Assembly: GCF_964275005.1 (NCBI RefSeq)
Contig: NC_092692.1
Span: 13,709,584-13,773,583, forward strand
Reading direction: 5' to 3'
DNA length: 64,000 bases
DNA from: Diadema setosum
Lineage: Eukaryota > Echinodermata > Echinoidea > Diadematoida > Diadematidae
Below, piece after piece: positions 13,001 through 22,364 of this stretch. The notes below the pieces were generated by a model, which was given only the letters and a program-made list of their open reading frames with translations, had not been told where the DNA came from and did not search any database. Made by a program: the position numbers and the translations under genes. Every line of letters starts with the position of its first letter. Position 1 is the first letter of the stretch.

Positions 13001-16000
13001 AGACAGTACATATTGGCAACTCGGAAGCACCGTACACGATTTCCTGTCACGGGTCAGTGGATTTAGCCGGAGCTAAACTCATTCATTCATTCATTCATTT
13101 ATTTTCCATTCATTTATTTTTCACTCATTTATTTTGCACTCGCGTACCTTTTATACTGAAGTTAGCTCGGACCTGAAGCTGACCTGATCCACCCCCCTAG
13201 AGCGGACTAACTTTAACTCGGGCTAACTGTTTTTCGACCTTTTATGCTGAGAGTTAGCTCGCTTCAGGTCCGCACCTGAAGCGAGCTAACGCTGAGTCTT
13301 GATATATACATGTATTACCCAATAGAGATTCTGTGGGAAGTTTCTTGACCAAAAGGTCAAAGGTCAAAAGCTCAAAGGTCAAGTGAAAGTGCCAAATTTC
13401 ACTTCATCCTTGGTATCTCAAAGTATCATCAGGAAACTTAGTACAGTACATATTTATGCATGTTCTACCTGACAGTGATGCTCTGAGGAATTTTAGGATA
13501 ATACGGTCACAGGTCAAGGGTCAAGGGCTGGGTTGAAATGCTGAAGAATTTACTTTTCAATACTGAAATTGTACTTTTTCTTCATACCTTGAAAATTACT
13601 CACATGCATAAAGTTATAAAAGGGTTAAAGTCAAGTAAAAATCTTCAAATCCCAAAATACCTGCACTCTTAGACAGTATAGCCATTCATCCAATTAAACC
13701 TAGTTAAATGAAAGTGAACATTCAACACATATGAGACGCACCTCTCATTTTGATATTTTGCCAGTTATGTGAAACTATCATCACACATTGTCAAGACATT
13801 GTATTATAGACCTATTAGGACAACCATGTATTATGTCAGAGGCATACCAGTCACCATAGCAACATTTCTAGTTGTTAATAAACTAATGGGAGAGCATTAA
13901 GGTCATAACATCATCACCTCTTCATACATGTATTTGTACGTCTGTGCAACCAATACATGTACCAGCTATGAAAACATGTGACTCTGTAAAATTCCATGTA
14001 TTTGTGATTTCATACATTTTTCATCAAACTGCTGAGACTTCTGACAGGCCTTCTGTGTACCCTTTGAGTGCATTGCTTTGCGTTTGCAGGTGTTGGACGG
14101 GAAGGGAGCGCCAACGTTGTGGTCCAGTACCAGCATGAGATCAATCTGCTGAAGCAAGCCACTTCAGAAACGATCATTAAGTGCCACCTGTAAGTTTGAC
14201 AGCTTGTTTAATAATGACTCACTTATATTGCAACTGATTGACATGTTGCCCCATGTCAGCATAGATAAACATTGACCATTCAGTGTTTGCATAGTAGACA
14301 TGATTAAAAAAAGGAAAACCATGGGCAAGATGCTCAAATGGGGCTTGAACCCCTGACTTAACAAATGTTATATTTTTATAGATTCCTCTCATCTGATTGG
14401 TTAAAAGTGGAGTCATGAAAATAGCTGTGCCCCATTTTTGATCAAAATGACATCATGATTTACTGTGCCCGGGGCATAGAATCAACTGTGCCCTGTAAAT
14501 AGGTTTGGGGACAGTCGCAACCCCGTACACATAGATCACTCATATGTACGCACCAATGATACGACCGCCGCACTGTTGATCAGCGTTGATTACGAGTGCT
14601 GTAAAAGAGACTAGAATCTATATTTTCGGTATCTATATTTCGGAATCTATATTTTCGGTATATAAAACAAATAATGACAGCTTGATATTCGGGGCACAGT
14701 TAGAATTATGTAGGCCCTCGGTAATGTGAAAACCATAAAATGCCCTCAGCTTCGCTTCGGGCATAGTTATGGTTTTCACATCACCTCGGGCCCATAATTG
14801 TCCCCGCCGAACGAGTTCGAGCAGGGGACTATGAAACGGGCTCCGTACGTGTGTGTGTCCGTGTGTCCGTCCGTCCGTCCGTGTGTCCGTCCGTGTGTCC
14901 GTCCGTGTGTCCGTGTGTGCGTCCGTGTGTGATCAAAATCTTCAATTTGCTACTTCTCTGTCATTTATGAGCCAATTTTGATTCTGTTTGCTTTATATGA
15001 TAGCACTACATGGGAGCTTTGAAACTTGTACACAGAATTTCAGTCGTGACCTTTGACCTTGACCTTTGACCTATATTGTACATTTTGCTACAAAATGCTA
15101 CTCCTTCGCCATTTCTAACCCGATTTCGATTCCGTTTGCTTTATGTGATGGCACTAGGTGAGGGCTTCAAAACTTCTACACAGAATTTTGACCTTTGACT
15201 TCTTTGACCTTTGACCTTGATTTTTTGACCTATATTGTACATTTTGCTACAAAATGCTACTCCTTCGCCATTTCTAACCCGATTTCGATTCCGTTTGCTT
15301 TATGTGATAGCACTAGGTGAGGGCTTCAAAACTTCTACACAGAATTTTGACCTTTGACTTCTTTGACCTTTGACCTTGATTTTTGACCTATATTGTACAT
15401 GTTGCTACGAAATGCTACTCCTTCGCCATTTTTAACCCGATTTCGATTCCGTTTGCTTTATATGATGGCACTAGTTGAGGGCTTCAAAACTTCTACACAG
15501 AATTTTGACCTTTGACTTCTTTGACCTTTGACCTTGATTTTTGACCTATATTGTGCATTTTGCTACAGAATGCTACTCCTTCGCCATTTCTAACCCGATT
15601 TCGATTCCGTTTGCTTTATGTGATAGCACTAGGTGAGGGCTTCAAAACTTCTACACAGAATTTTGACCTTTGTCTTCTTTGACCTTTGACCTTGATTTTT
15701 GACCTATTTTGTACATTGGCTACAAAATGCTACTCCTTCGCCATTTCTAACCCAATTTCGATTCCGTTTGCTTTATGTGATAGCACTAGGTGAGGGCTTC
15801 AAAACTTCTACACAGAATTTTGACCTTTGACTTCTTTGACCTTTGACCTTGATTTTTTACCTATATTGCACATTTTGTTACAAAATGCTACTTCCGGCGG
15901 GGACATATGTTACGCACCGCGTAATTTCTACTTTTCCTTGTTTTAACTGTGCCCCTCATAGCAGTCATTATTTGTACACTAGACAGGCTTCATATCCACT

Positions 16001-19000
16001 CAAGATTACTCAGCTACTGCTTCCCGCTGATAGCCAGTGATGAGTCTAATCCCTTACACCAGTGGGTGCTGCGCATTTATTCTTAAATACATAATTCTTG
16101 CGTGGAGTTCTTTTTATTGCAACTAGTTGGCAAAAAACTGAAAAAACAAACTGAAAAACAAACAAACAAACAAAACACTGATTATCCAAGTGTTTAAGTA
16201 GTAACCATGATTCAAATATGGGCATACGTACTTGTGTTGGACTTGAACCCATGACCTCCTGAAGCAGATGTATTAGCACATTAAGTTTCAAGTTTAAAGG
16301 GGATGGCTAGTTAATGATTGTACCATCACTGTACAGGCATGCTGACCCGGAAACATTAAACTGCACATTACTTGAATATGAGACCATTTTGAAGCAAATG
16401 ATTTTCACACAACAACAGATATATAATGTACTCTGAAATGAATCCCACAAGGATTGGAACAATCATCCCCCAGCATTCCCACTGATACCCACTGATCAGT
16501 TACTAGCCATCCCCTTTAATTTAAGCTAATGAATGTAGAGTGGTATAAATACATTGTACACACACACACACAAACACACACATGTCAATATGAAGATATA
16601 TGTTATATTTTGCAGGTTGAGACGGCCCAAGCCAAAAGTTGAAGAACCACCTGACCTGGTGAGTCCCGGTAGCTTGACTTTTGGAGCTTGTGAAGTTAGT
16701 GTACAGCGAGACAACTATTATATGATGACAATGATGATTATGATGATAAAGATAATAGTGATGATATTACGAGTGGTTTGCTGTGACATGCTTATTCTGT
16801 CAAGTGCAAATGCTCAGTGTGCTGTTAAACTGAACTATTACAATAAACATCACTATTCTGGTTCTCTGTATTATTGGGACATGACTGGCACATGATTTTC
16901 TTTTATAGTATTTTCATGTGTTTTCACTGCAAGACTATATATATACAGTAAAACCCCAATGCGAAACAACAATTCTCTCAAGCATATGAAAATGATGATA
17001 AGAATTTGGACATTAGTGAGGATAACTATGATACAATGTATAAATAGAAAAGCATTCTGAGAGTGCAGACCTCCGCAAAGCAGCTGCTTTCCACCAATGA
17101 TCTTGCTCTTCCATAGAGGTCAGTGATTTCCACCCATGCTGAAAAATCGCCCGATCTCCCAATATAGAAGCCTAATTGTTACGTCACAAACCCTCAACTG
17201 CGCGGCCCCAAGTGCATGGTGTTCCTCGCCCTAGCAGAAACTAGAGCGCGCACTTTAGTGCGTGTATGAAAACCTAAAAAATGCACAGATTGAACACCTA
17301 AGTTCATTGACCCTACCTGCAAAAATATCGAAAATCCTTCATAAAATCCATGAAAATTTCCTGATCACTACCAAAAGTTAGTCATCTGTTTCTTGTGTCA
17401 TTTTCACTCTTTCCTGCAAGTTTTTGAGTTATTTTGCACACAGACAAACAAACAAACCAATGGTAATGAAAACATAACCTCCTTCCTTTGCGGAGGTAAT
17501 TATACCATCCCCATTGCCATAACGAAACTGAAAATTGTGCTGCTTGTCTGATGGTCTGATCAGCGAGATATGAGAGAGAAAGAGAGACAGACAGACAGAC
17601 GGACAAAGAGAGACAGACAGACAAAGAGAGAGAGAGAGACAGACCTCCAAGGATTGATATTCTCTTCTTGATGGCAAACTCAAAGAAACAAAGACACTCG
17701 AGGAGTATTTTCACTCATATTTCATTCTATTTCCATACCGTGTTGATAATGAAACTTGGAAATATGTAAATAACTGCAGTTTCATGTTAAACATAGTATA
17801 TTGGCATCGACTTGTGTATTTCTAGTACCTCACACAACATGTTAGAAAATGTCATGCTTGAGCATATCTATAGCTCACCTATCCAGTAATATCACTTGTG
17901 CAATTGGCCACTCATCGTGTCATGGACAGATAACTTAGGTTAGACTGTTTAATAAATTATCATAAGGTGCGTCATTCCAAGCACAATGATTCTATTGAAT
18001 TTTTTAACACAACAGATTGACAGTAATAACATTTTGACAGAGTTTGTATTGATAAATTCCTAATGATATGTGACCCTGTACCACAAAATGAACAAAAAGT
18101 CGCAAGACATGGATTTTTAGTAAAGGTCAGATTCCGAAATAGCAGACTTTAAGCTTTAAAATGATATATAACTCAATTCAAATGGACTCTCCCAACCTAT
18201 CTAAATATTGGAAAGAAAGTACACACCCTGGATAAGTGTGAACTGAGAAAAGAGGCTCTGAAGAACAGGGTCTATTCAAGCGTTTAATCTTTACCAAGCC
18301 AGGCTAGCTGTGCAATGAATGGAACAAATAACAGGATGATAATCACCAGAGCAACAACAATGAAGGGATTAACAGATTAAGCTGAAATTGTGCATTCTTT
18401 ATTAACACATTCTGTTGATGATCAATGCCAACTTTCAAAGCAGTAGCTTTATCCCTTCTTAAGTTATTGGAGTTTAAAGTGATGAGCATGAACAGGGTTT
18501 TTAAGAAATAAAAAGAGGACTCTTTGAGAAACACCTAATCACACTATTCCACTAAAAATTGTTCCAGAAAAACTGCTAATAACCCAATTTTCTTTTAGTT
18601 TTCTCATCCCAAACTTTAGTATGATGTAGAAGAAGACTCTCTCTTTCAGAAAATATGAAAAAGTCAAGATTGGCTAGGGCCTAGGTTGACCTATTTCACC
18701 TATTTTCAGCTCTCACACAAAATTAGTGTGTGCGACTTTTTGTTCGTTTTGTGATGCACGGTCACATATAGACTATGACAGCTGCCATATTGGTTGTATT
18801 TAGGATACATTGTACATGTATTTACTTTTTCTTCTCAAAAGATTGGAAGGTATGCTTTTGTATGATTTTTTTTTTTTAATAATTTGCATCCATTGTATAT
18901 GTGCACTTTTCTCATTTTTTTAACCAAAGTTTTATGTATATATATATAATGTTTACCTTGAAAATATGTTTTCCACTGTGCAGCCATAGATTCTAAGAGC

Positions 19001-19834
19001 TACGAAGTTAGCATTACTAGGAAATGTGTGAGAATAGGTAAATAGCTTGTCCCTGATGTATTTTGCTCAGAGTCATAGTTTAGTTTTCATAGTTTTCATA
19101 GTTTAGTTTTCAGAACTATAGATATGTAATTACATACATTTCATGTGCAAGGAGAATGAGAAATACTGGGCAATGATTTTAAACTCTTAATAACAACACA
19201 AACTGTAAAGTTTCCCTAGAAATGCTTTAATATTGGCCTTATGCACTTGAATTTAATTGTGTATGTTTATCAATTATATGCTTTCAATGTTTTCAAGGTG
19301 AAATGGTCTATGCCTGCTGTTTCACTGCTTTCAAGATTTCTGTGTTCATTTTTAGTGAAGAGGAATTCATGCATCAACATTTCCTTTCATCAAACAATTG
19401 TCTTTGAGATGACATCAGGGAAAACTTGCCACAAGTTTGCTAAAATAATAATGCTGTCCGATATTTGATAACAACAAAAAAGTTCTTTTAAAAACAAAAT
19501 CAAAAGCCCATTATGTGACATACTTTGCTCAAATTACATTTGATTACTAGTGGCTTTTAAGAGTAAATGCTGTCATTTTTGTTTGTCCTGTTTTTTCTTA
19601 TCTTGACTAATCCACCAAAATTCTAAAGGTATTAGGAGGCTTCTGTGGGGGAAAAATGTACTTCGATATATACCAAGACTTCACTTGCATTTCGGGAGAG
19701 ATACTAATTTTGTGCTTAATAGTAAACAGTTACCGAACACATTACCAACAAATGACAGCTCCTGATTAAAAGTTAATCATGTGACACATGTCTACCCTCC
19801 AAAAATGTTTCTCTATATGATATCACCACTGGAG

Positions 19835-19865
<31 letters not shown>

Positions 19866-20568
19866 CACACACACACTAAGAAAGGAGACTGGACCTCTGT
19901 TATTGAAGCTCTGTGAACATACACACTTTTTTGTTAAAATCATTCATGAAAATGTTTATTCACTGGAGGTGTGGTGTCTTTTGCTTCGCTATTGTTGTTC
20001 TGAAGGCTTTATGGATACGTTTGTTGAAGGTGCTCAGTTATGATCCATCTTAATGCATGCTGTATGTACATGTAGATATGTCATGTTCACAACTTTTATT
20101 CTTTCTTCTTCCTCCTCACTTGTCTTTGTGCCTTATGTTTGTGTCTGTTTCTCACACTCTATCCCCCTCTATCTCTCGTTTATTTCCTTCGTTCTTTTCC
20201 TTTTTTGCACCCTCTTTTCTATGGTTTCTCTCATATTTCCTCTCTGTCTTTCTCTATCTATCTCTCCTCTATCTCTCCCTCTAATGTTTTTATTCCTCCC
20301 CCACCTCACACTGTCTTTCTTAATTTTTCTCTCCCTTTCTCTCACTCTCTTTGTCCTTCCCTCTCATATCATGCAATCATCTCTGTGAATTTCAAACCTT
20401 CATCTTTTCTCCTCCGATCCTTGGCAGACTGGACTCCGAGCGTACATACGTGAGCGGGAACGCCTCCTGGCGACGATCCGCGCACGGCGCGAGGAGTGTC
20501 TGGCAGAGCTTCAGCAAGTGGAGGAGTCGTTGGGCATGTCCTCGCAGTGGCAGCCCGACGACGTCTGA
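3471..20568 (+). CDS. Eight-exon gene: basic, coiled-coil protein of 417 aa, function unknown
   Basis: I do not recognise this protein. The coding exons are 3471-4078, 4936-5077, 6793-6822, 7528-7646, 11084-11154, 14090-14189, 16616-16658 and 20428-20568. Every junction is GT-AG and keeps frame, giving 417 residues ending in TGA. The first about 200 residues are Ser/Arg/Lys-rich and low complexity. The segment crossing exons 1-2 looks like a conserved core (around ADWIGVDPESCLVFLPS), followed by a Pro-rich linker. Exons 5-6 and exon 8 are predicted helical or coiled coil, for example RERERLLATIRARREE. There is no signal peptide or membrane segment. ATG 3471 has G at -3 and +4 and is the first ATG after an in-frame TAG at 3414. 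An acceptor-like CAG at 3445-3447 suggests an upstream non-coding exon. The architecture would suit a cytoskeletal or ciliary adaptor, but that is a guess. Confidence 0.8.
4079..6218 (+). other. Introns 1 and 2 of gene 1
   Basis: Apart from exon 2 (4936-5077) this is AT-rich intron. I see no coding exon and no recognisable repeat in it. Confidence 0.5.
4936..5077 (+). CDS. Gene 1, exon 2
   Basis: The acceptor is TGACCTAG|G and the donor is CCATTT|GTAAGT. It is 142 nt and encodes the hydrophobic patch and the Pro-rich run HKPAPPAPKPF. The phase matches exon 1 exactly. Confidence 0.8.
6219..6674. mobile_element. MITE, AGACCTCYGCCAAG family, copy 1
   Basis: The left part AGAAAAGCACT...GCAGACCTCTGCCAAG pairs with CTTGGCAGAGGT at the right edge. 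Related copies occur at 17043-17501 and 24225-24715, with fragments at 36105-36530. All share the interior phrase about TTTCAYYCA...GTCATT and an ACAGACAAAC run before the right end. It is non-coding. Confidence 0.7.
6793..6822 (+). CDS. Gene 1, exon 3 (30-nt microexon)
   Basis: The acceptor is TTTGGTCAG|GAC and the donor is AATGTG|GTAAGT, enclosing ten codons (DPRKLFHYNV). It is phase 0 at both ends, so skipping would keep frame. This is the least certain exon because of its size, but both splice sites are strong. Confidence 0.65.
7258..7290. repeat. (GGT)n microsatellite
   Basis: About ten GGT units lie in intron 3 of gene 1. The His-rich frame on the other strand is an artefact of it. Confidence 0.9.
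7371..7475 (+). mobile_element. 3' tail of the tRNA-derived SINE
   Basis: TGGACCCCATTGAAGACCAG through GGCTATCCAGCCA, followed by (AATC)n, matches the 3' ends of the SINE copies at 21464 and 48192. The tRNA-like head is absent, so this is a 5'-truncated copy, as expected for target-primed insertion. Confidence 0.75.
7528..7646 (+). CDS. Gene 1, exon 4
   Basis: The acceptor is ATGTTGCAG|GAA and the donor is CCAGAG|GTATGA. It is 119 nt and GC-rich against AT-rich introns, and encodes a basic stretch with KSRPGTGRRGRIYSLDGQ. Confidence 0.8.
8021..8090 (+). mobile_element. tRNA-like SINE head, unrelated to the other family
   Basis: A Pol III B-box-like AGGTTCAATTCCC follows a degenerate tRNA-like segment beginning GGATAGCCTTGTGG. 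The cloverleaf is not intact, so I call it a SINE remnant and not a tRNA gene. Confidence 0.45.
8655..9085 (-). pseudogene. Non-LTR retrotransposon ORF2 C-terminal fragment, broken
   Basis: Read on the minus strand, three frames in turn give pieces typical of the C-terminal tail of LINE reverse-transcriptase ORFs. These are TWGRASAYLLKRLVVLQ near 9060, then YKTGIFMYKFTHNKLP near 8910, then CNIWNSGIPENFKKLP near 8720. At least two frameshifts separate them. Catalytic reverse-transcriptase motifs are not included. The exact clade cannot be assigned from this tail. It sits in intron 4 of gene 1, antisense. Confidence 0.75.
9359..9552. mobile_element. hAT-like MITE with GCTGCACAC ends
   Basis: GCTGCACAC on the left pairs with GTGTGCAGC on the right, which is followed by CCTG. 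The flanks TTTAACAC and TTTAACAT suggest an 8-bp target duplication. The interior has repeated ACTGGTC/GACCAGT motifs and an A20 tract. Confidence 0.6.
9780..9964. mobile_element. Short hAT-like MITE (CAGGGGTCGCAC...CCCTG)
   Basis: It begins CAGGGGTCGCACTTAAC and ends in the complement of CAGGGTTTGAAATTGGC. AATCG flanks both sides directly. The interior carries repeated GCTAGYCMGRCGGACTA segments. Confidence 0.55.
10250..10545 (+). repeat. Tandem repeat, period about 61 bp, about five units
   Basis: The phrase TTTGATRGAGTCTGTTCTAATG...GGTCC recurs near 10261, 10329, 10382, 10444 and 10505. The units are diverged. They lie within intron 4 of gene 1. Confidence 0.75.
11084..11154 (+). CDS. Gene 1, exon 5
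   Basis: The acceptor is CTCTCACAG|T and the donor is ACAG|GTAAGA. The 71 nt encode the helical segment TIQTIEQELADLEMLL, with leucine spacing typical of a coiled coil. Confidence 0.75.
11167..11558. mobile_element. MITE with TTTAAAGGY-N-TTTACC ends, copy 1
   Basis: Left TTAAAGTCATTATCTACC is the imperfect inverse of right GGTAAACAGTACCTTTAAA. A second copy at 45639-45996 shares landmarks such as AAACAAAAACCCAG, CCACAGTTATGGTTTA, GACCTACACAT and GCATCAAA. It is non-coding. Confidence 0.7.
11640..12399 (+). repeat. Three tandem units of about 210-230 bp, the last two nearly identical
   Basis: Units at 11979-12188 and 12189-12399 differ at about one position (CATTGACGG versus CATGGACGG) and abut exactly at CAAGGAG|TGTCCTAAC. 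An older diverged unit with a TTCTTTCTTT...GTGTGT prefix precedes them (about 11640-11870). The last duplication must be recent. It lies in intron 5 of gene 1. Confidence 0.85.
12529..13298. mobile_element. Element with GTTAGCTCGCTTCAG palindromic ends
   Basis: Near both ends lie short palindromes of the type TTAGCTCGCTTCAGAAGCGAGCTAA, preceded by CCTTTTATRCTG. The right end repeats the module twice (13146-13298). The interior includes a poly-C tract at 12655-12665 and an (ATTC)n tract at 13080-13130. Confidence 0.5.
13299..13846 (+). mobile_element. Truncated copy of the TATGCCTCCGCC family
   Basis: The 3' half closely matches 23420-23945 (landmarks ATATACATGTATTACCCAAT, AAAGGTCAAAGGTCAA and the terminal GAGGCATACCAGT). 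The left half and the left terminal repeat are missing. It starts where the preceding element ends. Confidence 0.7.
14090..14189 (+). CDS. Gene 1, exon 6
   Basis: The acceptor is GCGTTTGCAG|G and the donor is CACCT|GTAAGT. The 100 nt encode a predicted helix (QYQHEINLLKQATSETI). It joins exon 5 in phase 1. Confidence 0.8.
14706..14797. repeat. Fold-back hairpin with GAA triloop tip
   Basis: Two arms of about 40 bp (AATGTGAAAACCATAA and complement near the middle) form a hairpin. On the minus strand its tip reads ATGCCC-GA-AGC-GAA-GCT-GA-GGGCAT, that is tandem G.A mismatches, three pairs and a GAA triloop. The same tip plan recurs at 30.6, 31.26, 31.4 and 33.1 kb. A surrounding region (14370-14700) with repeated GTGCCC/GGGGCACAG phrases probably belongs to the same element. 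Confidence 0.75.
14799..15905 (+). mobile_element. TGTCCCCGCCG transposon, copy 1, with about 158-bp internal repeats
   Basis: The ends are TGTCCCCGCCGAA on the left and TGTCCCCGCCGGA (complement) on the right. Next to the left end is a (GTCC)n tract. The body is about six tandem units of about 158 bp, each with TTTGACCTTTGACCTTGA, CTACTCCTTCGCCATTTCTA and GCTTCAAAACTTCTACACAG. A second copy is at 29111-30025. The following about 35 bp (TACGCACCGCGTAATTTCTA...) is also shared between copies, so the true right boundary may be further out. No transposase is present. Confidence 0.8.
16225..16290 (-). mobile_element. tRNA-like retroposon remnant
   Basis: On the minus strand, GGAGGTCATGGGTTCAAGTC gives a good B box (GGTTCAAGTCC) with a degenerate upstream half. 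A similar antisense B box (GGTTCAAGCCCC) lies near 14340. Both are remnants and not functional tRNAs. Confidence 0.4.
16293..16520. mobile_element. MITE with AAAGGGGATGGCTAGT ends
   Basis: AAAGGGGATGGCTAGTTA at the left pairs with ACTAGCCATCCCCTTT at the right. The element is 228 bp and non-coding, and lies about 100 bp upstream of exon 7 of gene 1. Confidence 0.75.
16616..16658 (+). CDS. Gene 1, exon 7
   Basis: The acceptor is ATATTTTGCAG|G and the donor is GACCTG|GTGAGT. The 43 nt encode the short linker RRPKPKVEEPPDL. A CA repeat lies about 40-60 bp upstream of the acceptor. Confidence 0.75.
17043..17501. mobile_element. MITE, AGACCTCYGCCAAG family, copy 2
   Basis: GTGCAGACCTCCGCAAAG on the left and TTTGCGGAGGTAA on the right. 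The interior is alignable with the copies at 6219 and 24225. It is followed at 17573-17645 by a GA/GACA-rich simple repeat. Confidence 0.7.
18067..18769. mobile_element. 0.7-kb MITE with TATGTGACC...AAAAAGTCGCA ends
   Basis: Left TATGTGACCCTGTACCACAA, continuing to AACAAAAAGTCGCA, pairs with TGCGACTTTTTGTTCG...GGTCACATA at the right, giving inverted repeats of about 38 bp. The interior is AT-rich and non-coding. Confidence 0.8.
18770..20427 (+). other. Remainder of intron 7 of gene 1
   Basis: No gene is visible. It holds a CA microsatellite at 19838-19876 and a long C/T-rich tract (about 20100-20420) immediately before exon 8. The ORFs in the tract are low-complexity. Confidence 0.5.
20428..20568 (+). 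CDS. Gene 1, exon 8 (terminal)
   Basis: A long C/T-rich tract precedes the acceptor CTTGGCAG|ACT. The 46 codons plus TGA encode a highly charged helix and the C-terminus SSQWQPDDV. Two AATAAA-type signals lie near 20806-20818, inside a MITE that starts about 160 bp after the stop. The mRNA may therefore use a transposon-supplied polyadenylation site. Confidence 0.8.
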   Translation, partial: TGLRAYIRERERLLATIRARREECLAELQQVEESLGMSSQWQPDDV

Positions 20569-20726
20569 GTGTGGTTCCCCCGCCTCCATCCCCTTGCACC
20601 CTTCATGATATTGAATTTGAGTTTGAATCAAGCCTTGGGTTTGTTGACATTTGTTTTATTTCACACCACAGTTGCAGTCCATAAGTTGGGACAAATGGGC
20701 CGATAGTAGGTCACTTCCAAGGGAGT

Positions 20727-20914
20727 CCAGTAGATTCCCATTTTAACTGAGTCCACGGGACCTGCAGATTTCTTCTGTTATATCGAAATTTTGTTATAAC
20801 TGAACGAATAAACAATAAAAAAACATAAAGTGGATGATGTTAGGCTCGAAGTTTTACTTTATTGTAAATGGAATTTTGTTATAACAATGTTTGTTATAAC
20901 GGGAGTGCACTGTA
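20727..20914 (-). mobile_element. Tigger-like MITE, inverted copy
   Basis: The right edge ACGGGAGTGCACTGTA and the interior TAACTGAACGAATAAACAAT align with the complement of the element at 21127-21314. The left end is decayed. It supplies the first AATAAA signals downstream of gene 1. Confidence 0.65.
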
Positions 20915-21126
20915 CTGTGAAAGTGGAAATTTTTGTGGTGATGAAATTTTTCACATTTCGTGCAACCAAGAACTAGCGCAAAAATGAAAGCATGCAAATA
21001 GTTTTGCTTGCCATCATAATGATCCAGTAAGTGATGACTTGATTCTGCTGAACTGAAAACACACAAAAGTCATCGTAACCAACCACGCGCAAAAATTATT
21101 TCGCACAAAAATATCCACTTTTCCAG

Positions 21127-21314
21127 TACAGTGCTCTCTCATTATAACGAACACGGTTATACTGAAATCTCGATTACAATGAAGTATAAATTCACGCCGC
21201 AACATTATATGCTCTATGTTTTTTATTGTTTATTTGTTCAGTTATCACGAAATTTCGGTATAATGAAAGAATACTGTCGGTCCCGAGGACTTCATTATAA
21301 TGGGAGTCCACTGT
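21127..21314 (+). mobile_element. Tigger-like MITE with TACAGTG ends
   Basis: TACAGTGCTCTCTCATTATA on the left pairs with the complement of TACAGTGGACTCCCATTATA on the right. TA at the outer edges fits pogo/mariner-type insertion. It is 188 bp and non-coding. Confidence 0.75.
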
Positions 21315-21463
21315 ACTTACAAGCAGTATATAATGAGGATTAAGTGCCTTACCAGAGGGAACTACCACTCATGGCTAGGGACTGAAGCTGGGGACTGCAG
21401 GGAAGAGCGTCTGTGGTCATATCCTCTGTGCTACAATGGGTGCCAATCAAGACCAATCAAGAC

Positions 21464-21824
21464 CGGTTAGTTGGCTCAGTCGGTAGCACGTCTGCCTCAC
21501 GATCCTAAGGGCCCGGGTTAGAACCTGAGTCTGGACTGAGCAATGTCGTGTGTAAGCATACCACCCCCTCTAGCAAGAGGCAAAACACTCTGTCCCTCGG
21601 AAAGGACATAAAATAGAGGTCCCATGTATGAGAGAGTAACAACTCATGCACGTAAAAGATCCCGCTTCATTCATTCATCGCAAAGAGCAGGATGTTTAAC
21701 CCGGTGAAGTGGTCCCACCTCACATCCAACTGGACCCTATGGAAGACCAGCTTAACGTAGCTGAATATGGGCTATCCAGCCATCTTCTCAGATGGAAATG
21801 AGCAAACAAACAAACAAACCTTTT
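21464..21824 (+). mobile_element. tRNA-derived SINE, copy 1
   Basis: The tRNA-like head has an A box (TTGGCTCAGTCGG) and a mutated B box (GGGTTAGAACCTG). The body has CACTCTGTCCCTCGGAAAGG, CAACTCATGCACGTAAA and TGGACCCTATGGAAGACCAG, and the (CAAA)n tail ends at about 21824. A copy at 48192 has a perfect B box, and a tail fragment lies at 7371. Confidence 0.85.
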
Positions 21825-22364
21825 TACTCAATCTGACAAGGAAGTTCATTGGCAGTAATTTAAGTGGTTTAAAAAAGAAAGCCACAGATTAATGTTCAGA
21901 TAGATAAAATATACACAAGTGCTGAGTAACCAATCCAAATTAACATGTTGCCACTTGAGAAAATTTAAGACAAGATGCAGACATAAGCTGTTTCCACTTA
22001 ATTTTGGGTGCACTCTTTCAGCCATTAGTTATCTGTTTGTGCATCACTTGGAAGGCACGTAGAAAGAAATATTAATTGTCTTTAGTCTGTCTGTTTGTCC
22101 AGCAAGTTGTCTGTCTGTGTACTACTGTAAAAGCACACATGACATGCACCCACACCTCATGCATACATGCATTTATACATAAATACATGTATATCTACCA
22201 TAATGTGTGCGTAGATGAGGGTGTGTGTGAGTGTGTGTATGTGTGTTAGAAATAATCATAGTTTTATGTCTCGGGGACAAGATACAGTCCATCAAAAAAT
22301 ATATATATATGAGTCATGCCATCATAACTTTAAAGGCCCAACTGTGCTGGCCTCATTAGGTTTT

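Noticed and set aside
20053..20453. Overlapping Ser/Leu/Phe-rich frames before exon 8 of gene 1
   Set aside because: Translation of an intronic C/T tract; the reading frame of the real exon only begins after CTTGGCAG at 20427.
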